Shown here in pieces: positions 57,377 through 64,000 of a DNA stretch of 64,000 nt (positions are counted from its first letter, which is position 1; each line of letters begins with the position of its first letter). The position numbers and the translations under genes were made by a program. This DNA is from Magicicada septendecula. Lineage: Eukaryota > Arthropoda > Insecta > Hemiptera > Cicadidae. Location of the stretch: contig CM068370.1 in assembly GCA_034769895.1 (NCBI GenBank), forward strand, positions 50,539,454 through 50,603,453, read 5' to 3'. The notes under the pieces were generated by a model that searched no databases, was not told where the DNA came from, and saw nothing but the letters and a program-made list of their open reading frames with translations.

Positions 57377-59463
57377 ATAGCCCACCGGGGCGCGTGAACC
57401 AACTAGGTGCGGACATACCGCGCATTCCAATAGAGATCGCCGGCCGAAAACTGACCGCAGCCTTGGACTCCGCCGCAAACTACGACTTCGTACGAGCCGG
57501 TCTGCTGCCCGGAGGAAGGAAGACGGAGCCCCGAGTTGTCCAGCTAGCGCTACACGGTCATCAATGTCACTCAACGGCCGCCGTCGTCGCAGACATTATA
57601 ATTGGAAATCTCGCGACCACCACCGTTCTGCTAGAAGTGCCCGGACTGCAAGAAGAAGTTTTACTGGGCCACCACTGGCTTACGGCCAACCAAGCAGTTG
57701 TGGACTACCGACGGGGCTGCCTTCACATTGGCAGCGGGAACCGACAGACGGTCTTCTGGAATGACCGCGCCGAGCCCGAGGAAGAGGACCTTGACGAAGC
57801 TAGCCTTCAAACGTCAGCAGTTGGCCAACACCATAAACGGCTTCTGGAAATGTTACACCGTCATCGCAGTTTGTTCTCCCGTGGCCCGCTCCGCGCCACA
57901 TCTGCGGCCAAGCACGAGATCCGGCTGAAAGAAGGTAGCCAGCCATTCCGGCTCCCAATGTACCGGTACTCCGACGAGAAGAAACGCACCATCCGGGAAC
58001 AGGTAGAAGAGATGCTGAGGCAGCGTATCATTGAACCGGCCACCTCGCCATACAGCTCTCCGGTGGTGATTGTGAAGAAGAAGGACAGCACACCCCGGTT
58101 CTGCGTGGACTTCCGGAGGCTGAACGATCAGACCGAGGATGTGGACTCACCACTGCCGCTGATATACGAAACCATCAAGGACCTCAGCGGGGCCAAAGTC
58201 TTCTCGACCCTAGATCTGAAGAGCGGCTACTGGCAAATCCCGCTAGAGGAAGAAGCAAAGAAGTACACAGCATTCTCGGTGCCCGACGGAGGTCGCTACC
58301 AGTTCCGGGTGATGTGCTTTGGGCTGAAGAACGCGCCCAGCACCTTCCAACGGCTGATGCAGGATGTTCTCACGGGACTATTACGGGAGTGCTGCCTCGT
58401 CTATCTGGACGACATCATTGTCTACTCCCCCGACTGGGAAACGCACCTGCGACACCTGGATCAAGTCTTGGAAAGGCTGCAGATGCACCAGCTGACCTGC
58501 TCGCTCAACAAGTGTCACTTCGGCCGAGAAGAAGTCGCCTTTCTGGGCCACGAGATTACTCCGGACGGCAACCTCCCGCAGCAGCAACATCTCAGAGCGA
58601 TCGAAGACCAGCCGGCCCCCAGCAACAAGAAAGAGCTGCAACGCTTCCTGGGAACCTGCAACTGGCTGCGAGAGTACATCCCCTGCTTCGCCATGATTTC
58701 GGAACCGTTAACCTGCTGCAGACACGAAAGTGGCATTGGGACGACACAACTCAGCGAGCCTTCGAAGAGGTTAAGGCCGCTTTCCGGCAGCCGTTAAAAC
58801 TCTCACGACCGGATCGAGACTTGCCGATGTTTCTGCAGACCGACGCCAGCCAAAAGGGACTTGGAGCGGTGCTTTATCAATGCACCGAAGCCGGAGAGAG
58901 GCGCATCATCTCGTACGCCAGTGCCAAGCTCCACGAGGCGGAGAAGAACTACCACTCCAACGAACTGGAGTGCTTGGCAGTCGTCTGGGCCATCAAGAAA
59001 TACCGGCCATACTTGGAGGATCGCCATTTCACCCTAAGGACTACAAGAAATCACAGCTGTCGGCATCCATCCAGGCGCAAGGAGGCGACCAGGAGTGCCA
59101 AGCGTGGAGAAACGACCTTGCGGCGGCTACAGCGAGAGGATACCGGGTGGACAACGGCCTGGTTTGGAAGGACAGACGCAACCAGGAACCAGGATTGTAC
59201 GTGCCGCCGAGTGTCCGCATGGAGGTCATCAGGCACTTCCACGACTTCCCTGAAGCCGGTCATCCGGGGGCCGAAGAAACGTTTCGGGCCATCGGCAAGG
59301 ACTTCGTCTGGACCGGCCTAACCATTGATGTCCGCAGATACGTCCGGAGTTGCAGAATATGCGCCCTACACAAGCGCGGCGCAAATCCCGAACAGGACCA
59401 ACAGCGACCTCACCGACCCAGGAGATGTTGGAATACTGTCGCCCTGGACGTCATGGGACCATA
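57358..59463 (+). pseudogene. pol of element H: protease, RT, RNase H, truncated integrase
   Basis: Protease with ALDSAANYDFV (DSA in place of the usual DTG/DSG-A, at 57476-57484); RT with FCVDFRRLN, STLDLKSGYWQIPL and YLDD (58402-58413); then a frameshift near 58700-58715. RNase H follows in the new frame (LQTDASQKGLGAVLYQ, SNELECLAVVWAIKK), but is cut at HFTLR near 59040 and joined, in a third frame, to the linker before integrase. The H2C2 zinc site is present (HFHDFPEAGHPG, CRICALHKRG). The core stops right after the first Asp (VALDVMGP) at the deletion into the LTR end. Sequence type differs from C, E and I and is closer to elements with YLDDIIVYS-type RT. Confidence 0.88.
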
Positions 59464-59498
59464 TATAGTGTGTACGATTGGCGCCATTTGTCCTGTGA
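59464..59498 (+). repeat. Remnant of 3' LTR of element H (35 bp)
   Basis: Matches the last 35 bp of the 5' LTR from TATAGTGTGTACG to CCTGTGA, lacking the final CA. It is all that remains of the 3' LTR after the deletion. Confidence 0.75.
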
Positions 59499-61727
59499 AA
59501 ATATATATATGCATCATAACATATAACAATCTGACAATCACATAAGGGATAACACACAACACATAATTAACATAGATACACATTTACATATAAATGGCAC
59601 ACACCATGTCCACCTGGTTAACAGCGTATATTTTGTCATCGTAACACCCTCAAACCCTCTTATTCAGATCAAGTATCCGGCCCACCTTAAATTTTTTTTT
59701 AATTAACAAACCCCAAAACCAAATACTAAGTAACAAAAGAGCAGAGTAGACACACCCCAAAAATTCTAAGTGTGTGAACGGCCAAGGTCAAATTGGCTAA
59801 ATAGTCCGAACGGCACACAAGTACCGAGCACAACAGGTAATTATCAATTCCGTATACCAAATAATAATAATAAGTGCCATCACGAGGTCAACATGGATGC
59901 CCGGTTGCATAACTGCATAGTCTCATTTCTTTTACTTTCTTAACAAGAAACATCTCAAGCAAAATCAGTGGAACGTGACCACCCATAAATAACTTATAAC
60001 TGGTATTGATTTGTCTTACATTCTTTAACATGTATTAATGAATCGGTATTTGAACAATAAAAAAATTTAACAATTCTTGTGCTGGCTATGGCAAAATTTA
60101 GTGGTTACAAAATTATTTGAACAGTAGAATTGAATTTCGCAAAGCAGAATCTATGGAATTAATTTACTAAAACATACGTGAGGTGTTCATAAAGAATCCA
60201 CTTGACCTCAGGCACGGTCATGCGCCCGGACTAGATCCGACAAACTATGACATGTTATGGTCCTGTGGAAAAAGGCACCAACAGGTGTCCTCCACAGGTC
60301 AAAGCACCTCCCCCAACCTTTAAATTAATAATCCAATACAAAACCCAATTAAATGGAAAAGTAATTAACCATGAAAATTCCCCTACAGGGTACCGAGACA
60401 CCAGTGCATGCATGCTTAACACTGAAATCATTTAGTGACAGTCCGTGCCGCCCATATTTACAGAAAACTAACATCAACTCGGGTGATGCATGACCCTGGC
60501 TGAGTTTACAAACTCTCTTAATGAGATAAACATTAATAGGTTAATGAGGCGTAAGCCGTAGTAAAAATGAAAAAGTAACATGTAAACCCAATTGTCCCAT
60601 TGTACTTGTGCGGGACAAAGTCCCAAACAGGAGCATCTCCAAAGTGTCTCAAAGAAAGTGTATCGGCCACAAACATTTTGTTTCTTAAAAAAAAGCTTAA
60701 ATGTCACCTGGTTAGCAGCATAAGGTTTAGGATCCTGTTGGGTGTGTCCGTCCATTCGGCCTGACAGCTAGACGGAAGTGATTGAATTCATTTTAGGGGT
60801 GGCAGGTGTTCGGCCATCCTCTGGAGCGAGTCAGATTGTCGACTACTTCGGAAACCCTGCACAATTATATCGGTAATTACTTACAGGTCCAATAAATCAC
60901 ACTACCCATTCACCCAGCTGAACCCACATTTCGTGGCATGCCCAGTTTACAATCTCCGGAAAATTTACTTATGCATTGAACTCCATTGAATCAAATAAAT
61001 CACTTCAAAATAACCTTTTTAAATATTATAATATATCATATATCCAAATATATTCACTCAACATAATAATCATTTCAAATAAATAGTTATTCACAAGTTT
61101 TCGTCAAGCACTTAACCCCCTTTGACAGGAACTAGCAAACTGTAACAAGTTCGTGATGTACGTTCATTTCAGCAAAACAATTAACTTACGCCCCATTCTA
61201 ATATAATGAATTAAGTATTATTATTATTATATTATTAATGATATAATGGATTAATATCTGTTAGCCAGCATTAACATTGAAACATACATAAACCAATTTA
61301 GCCTGGTGCACGCCACGTGCTAATATAAATTAATGTAATACATATCGCCCAACATCTGCGTTAATATTAAGTAAATACAATTTTATTTTATGACATAGTA
61401 AGTAATATCTCTTAACACACTTACCAGAAGGTCGCGTAGCCTTTACTTATACATAGTAAAAGATAGTAGACAAAATTTCAAATCGAGGCTGTCAGGCGAA
61501 CACAGACGCTGCTACGCTGAACGATGAGGGTGAACTGGTTCGTACAGCTGCTGAAAAAATAGTATGAAACGCTGGGCTCAGAGCGCGCGCGGATCGGCCC
61601 AGCGGTCTGATAACGGGACGTACGTAATTTCTTACGTCGGCAAGATGCCGCTAATACGTAATTTAGTAATTCCACTCCGTCCATTCTCATTGAGAAAAAA
61701 AACACCGCCGAGTTTTTCCAAAACACG
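59499..61727. repeat. Composite repeat F-A, F part, copy 3 (right piece)
   Basis: Continues F after element H and matches 44995-47205. It includes the 195-bp segment and a short (AAT)n. It stops near 61727, where sequence of element I begins, so the A part is absent here or lies beyond. Confidence 0.78.
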
Positions 61728-64000
61728 GCACAACGTGTTCGAGCACTACTCATTTGCTTTCTTATCTTTCCTACTTGTGGCCTTCATTAACATAAAATAG
61801 TGATTACAACAAAATATTTACTTATTAATCTGAACTAGTTTATACCTACTTACATAAGCCATCATCAACTAATGATTGCATCGTTAATTACAACTTAATT
61901 GGCCATTTAAATAAAAAGCATTCACTCTCTCACTACATTAAAATAAACATTTAATCTGCATCTGAATAAAATTACAAACATTTCAATTTTAGGTCTAGTC
62001 TCAAATTCCCTAAATCTCTCATCCCGTTACATTTTATTATGAACTTCTATTCATCATTTTCACAGATGACATTAGAAAATTTTATTTGAACACACTGCCT
62101 CACTAAAATTATTTACATACACTCTTAGGCAATGTTGGTACGTGGTGTTGTGCACCTTTTTTATGCACCTTGAGTGAAAAACATTGTTACCACGTACCTT
62201 AGGGCTCCCCCTCCCCGTTCAATAATACAGTGAAATTTCTAATTTAGACCAATTTTGTGGAGCCGGACCATCGTCGTTTCACCACCCGAAGGAAGTTCCG
62301 CCAAACATGGTCCGCCCCCTTATGCCAAAACCCACGGCCAGGATTGGTAAGGTCGTGACCGCCCAAAAATGTGGGAGGATACTCTCTCCTTTAAATTATA
62401 CCATAAATGGGTGTTTATGTATTAAAATTAAAACAAAAAAATGTTTAACATCACTCAGCTAGATAATACTTTTTCAATTGGGTCACATTATATGTTCCTT
62501 TTATTTCTCGGGTTTGCAAGTCTACTAAAACGTAAGCATTCTCCATTTTCACTTCGCTAACCTCAAATGGACCATCGTACAATAAGAAGAATTTCTTAAT
62601 TTCTTTGTCTAAGGCTGATGATTGAGCGTGATTTTTTATCAAAACTAAATGTCCTACCTCGTATCGTATGGGTGTTAAATTCCGGTCATGTCTTCGTTTA
62701 CGCTTCTCAGCTTTACTTAGCAGCCACTCCTTTGCAATTACCAACTTCCTACCATGTGGTGTATCTGTCCGGTTTGGAAATTTTATCAGTTCCTCCAATA
62801 TGCGTGACGGCCTTCTCTGAAACATCAACTCATATGGACAGTAGCTAGTGGATTCATGTAAACTACTGTTAATATATCCCTCTATCTTGCACACAAACGT
62901 AGCGCACAATGAATGTTTTTTGTGGCAGAAAGTTCTAAACATTCGCCCTAACTCCCGCATAACACGCTCACTAGGATTTGATTGTGGATGATACACTGAT
63001 GTATGTTTAACTAAAATGTTTTCCCAACCTAAAGTTTCCCGCCAGGTGTTGCTGGTAAACTGAGAACCATGATCTGATAATATTATTTTGGGTTTACCTA
63101 CCTCCGTAATGTACTCATTTACTATTTTCCTGGCGAATACCAAGGAGGTAGCTTTTTTAATCGGGTACAATTTTACAAATTTGGTAAAAACATCTAATAC
63201 AACAAATAAATAATTTACCCCTCCTCGACCTTTGGGTAGGGGGCCGTATAAATCGACGGCAACTATTGCTAGAGGACTGTCGGGTATTACATGTTGCATT
63301 AAACCCTCCTGTTTACGATTGTTTACTTTGGCTTTCTGACAAATTTTGCATGTTTTTAATATTTTACCCATGGTTCTTTCCATATTATTAAACTTACATG
63401 ACTCTTTCAATATGTCACTACATTTCTTTGGGCCTATATGACCATACCTTAAATGACAATCTCTCACTACTTCAGATATTAAAACCTTAGGGATGCATAC
63501 TTTCCAGTCATCTCCCTGTTCATTTGTACGGTGAAATAAATGTTTATTATACAAACTAAAATGCTTTTCCCACTTGTGAGGTATGTTGGGTATTTGATTT
63601 AAAGCTAACATTATCTTGCCAAGTTCGGCATCTTTCTCTTGGTCGGTCGCTAAGTCATTTATTAATTTTTTCATATCTACTCCCCCTACTTCTTTTGTTA
63701 TAAATATCTTATATTTATTGGCTACGTCTACTTCGGTACTGTTATCAAAATCGGTTCTGGACAGGACGTCAGCTACTACGTTCTCTTTACCCTTACAATA
63801 CTCGATAGTTAAGTCATATTCTTGTAATATTAGCATCCAACGCACCAATCTACAATGCGTTAGTTTGCAGTTCTTTAAGAATGTTAAAGCTTGATGGTCT
63901 GATCTTATTATTACTTTATTTCCTAATAGGTATGTCCTAAACTTTCTACAGCCGAAAACTATTGATAACACTTCCTTTTCTGTGGTTGTGTAGTTCTTTT
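61728..64000 (-). mobile_element. Element I: Ty3/gypsy element, partial at window edge
   Basis: The minus strand carries the 3' half of pol, then about 720 bp of non-coding sequence up to the F junction. Purine-rich runs on minus at about 62380-62393 (AAAGGAGAGAG) and 62208-62222 (GGGGAGGGGGAG) are candidate polypurine tracts; the stretch left of them is presumably the 3' LTR. The second LTR is outside the window, so the ends are not defined. Confidence 0.7.
62451..64000 (-). CDS. pol of element I: RNase H end and full integrase (5' partial)
   Basis: The frame is open from the window edge to a TGA at 62451. It begins inside RNase H (KNYTTTEKEVLSIVFGCRKF, IRSDHQALTF, VVADVLSR), followed by the integrase H2C2 zinc site (HLRYGHIGPKK, CKICQKAK) and core with all three acidic residues (VAVDLYGPLPKG, IILSDHGSQF, NPSERVMRELG), and a C-terminal domain with LLYDGPFEV (GPF form of the GPY/F motif). 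No break is seen in this part, so the element may be intact beyond the window. It is closest to E and C among the elements here. Confidence 0.9.
   Translation of the reverse strand, partial: KNYTTTEKEVLSIVFGCRKFRTYLLGNKVIIRSDHQALTFLKNCKLTHCRLVRWMLILQEYDLTIEYCKGKENVVADVLSRTDFDNSTEVDVANKYKIFITKEVGGVDMKKLINDLATDQEKDAELGKIMLALNQIPNIPHKWEKHFSLYNKHLFHRTNEQGDDWKVCIPKVLISEVVRDCHLRYGHIGPKKCSDILKESCKFNNMERTMGKILKTCKICQKAKVNNRKQEGLMQHVIPDSPLAIVAVDLYGPLPKGRGGVNYLFVVLDVFTKFVKLYPIKKATSLVFARKIVNEYITEVGKPKIILSDHGSQFTSNTWRETLGWENILVKHTSVYHPQSNPSERVMRELGRMFRTFCHKKHSLCATFVCKIEGYINSSLHESTSYCPYELMFQRRPSRILEELIKFPNRTDTPHGRKLVIAKEWLLSKAEKRKRRHDRNLTPIRYEVGHLVLIKNHAQSSALDKEIKKFFLLYDGPFEVSEVKMENAYVLVDLQTREIKGTYNVTQLKKYYLAE

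Larger units (their letters stand above)
56016..59498 (+). mobile_element. Element H: defective Ty3/gypsy element, GC-richer family
   Basis: A 498-bp LTR (56016-56513), a perfect 18-nt tRNA-Lys-type primer site, gag with a zinc knuckle, and pol in -1 frame, then an abrupt end: the integrase core is joined to the last 35 bp of a 3' LTR (59464-59498). It sits in a (TA)n tract of F (intact in F2 at 44988-45005). Base composition is far more GC-rich than its surroundings. A frameshift, an RNase H deletion and the loss of most of the integrase and 3' LTR make it inactive. Confidence 0.88.

Noticed and set aside
1..64000. Host protein genes, tRNA or rRNA genes
   Set aside because: I found no exon-like conserved coding sequence outside the retroelements and no cloverleaf or rRNA motifs by eye; a tRNA scan was not possible here.

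Overview
This 64 kb window is AT-rich eukaryotic DNA made almost entirely of long terminal repeat (LTR) retrotransposons of the Ty3/gypsy (Metaviridae) type, nested in one another and in an older composite repeat. I see no host gene, rRNA, tRNA or CRISPR array. The pol proteins and tRNA-Lys-like primer sites resemble insect Ty3/gypsy elements, so an arthropod, probably insect, genome is the best guess; this is inference.

Layout. The scaffold is a composite repeat called F-A here. F is about 3 kb of unrecognised non-coding sequence. A is about 1 kb and carries the C-terminal end of a dead integrase on the minus strand. Copies of A lie at 1-1071, 23939-24769 and 47764-48841; F parts lie at 21123-23938, 44536-47763, 55564-56015 and 59499-61727. 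A joins F through a (TA)n tract, and that tract holds an insertion in every copy. At 1072-7744 (minus) is element B, a gag-only element with 2.03 kb LTRs. At 7757-21122 (minus) is element E, a large element with gag and a broken pol. At 24770-42295 (plus) is array C, two full copies of an autonomous gag-pol element sharing a middle LTR (LTR-gag-pol-LTR-gag-pol-LTR, exact period 7749 bp). At 42312-44535 is G, probably a solo LTR. At 48842-55563 (plus) is element D, a young gag-only relative of B and C. At 56016-59498 (plus) is element H, a GC-richer element of a different clade, internally deleted. From about 61728 to the window end (minus) is element I, cut by the window edge, with an intact integrase.

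How they work together. B, C and D are one family: LTRs with TATAAC/GTTATA ends, 4-bp ATAT target duplications, a hairpin around the poly(A) signal, and a gag of long coiled coil plus capsid without a zinc knuckle. C is complete (protease, RT, RNase H and integrase in one 1108-aa frame reached by -1 frameshifting at A_AAA_AAC) and could supply enzymes in trans. B and D lack protease, RT, RNase H and integrase but keep gag, the same slippery site and a -1 extension of 121-126 residues with a conserved acidic tail. This non-autonomous gag plus frameshift-ORF lineage is the most unusual item in the window.

Elements at (TA)n tracts, CGA-to-TGA stop codons in E and A, and the tandem C array are further points of interest. 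Element boundaries come from pairwise comparison by eye within the window.
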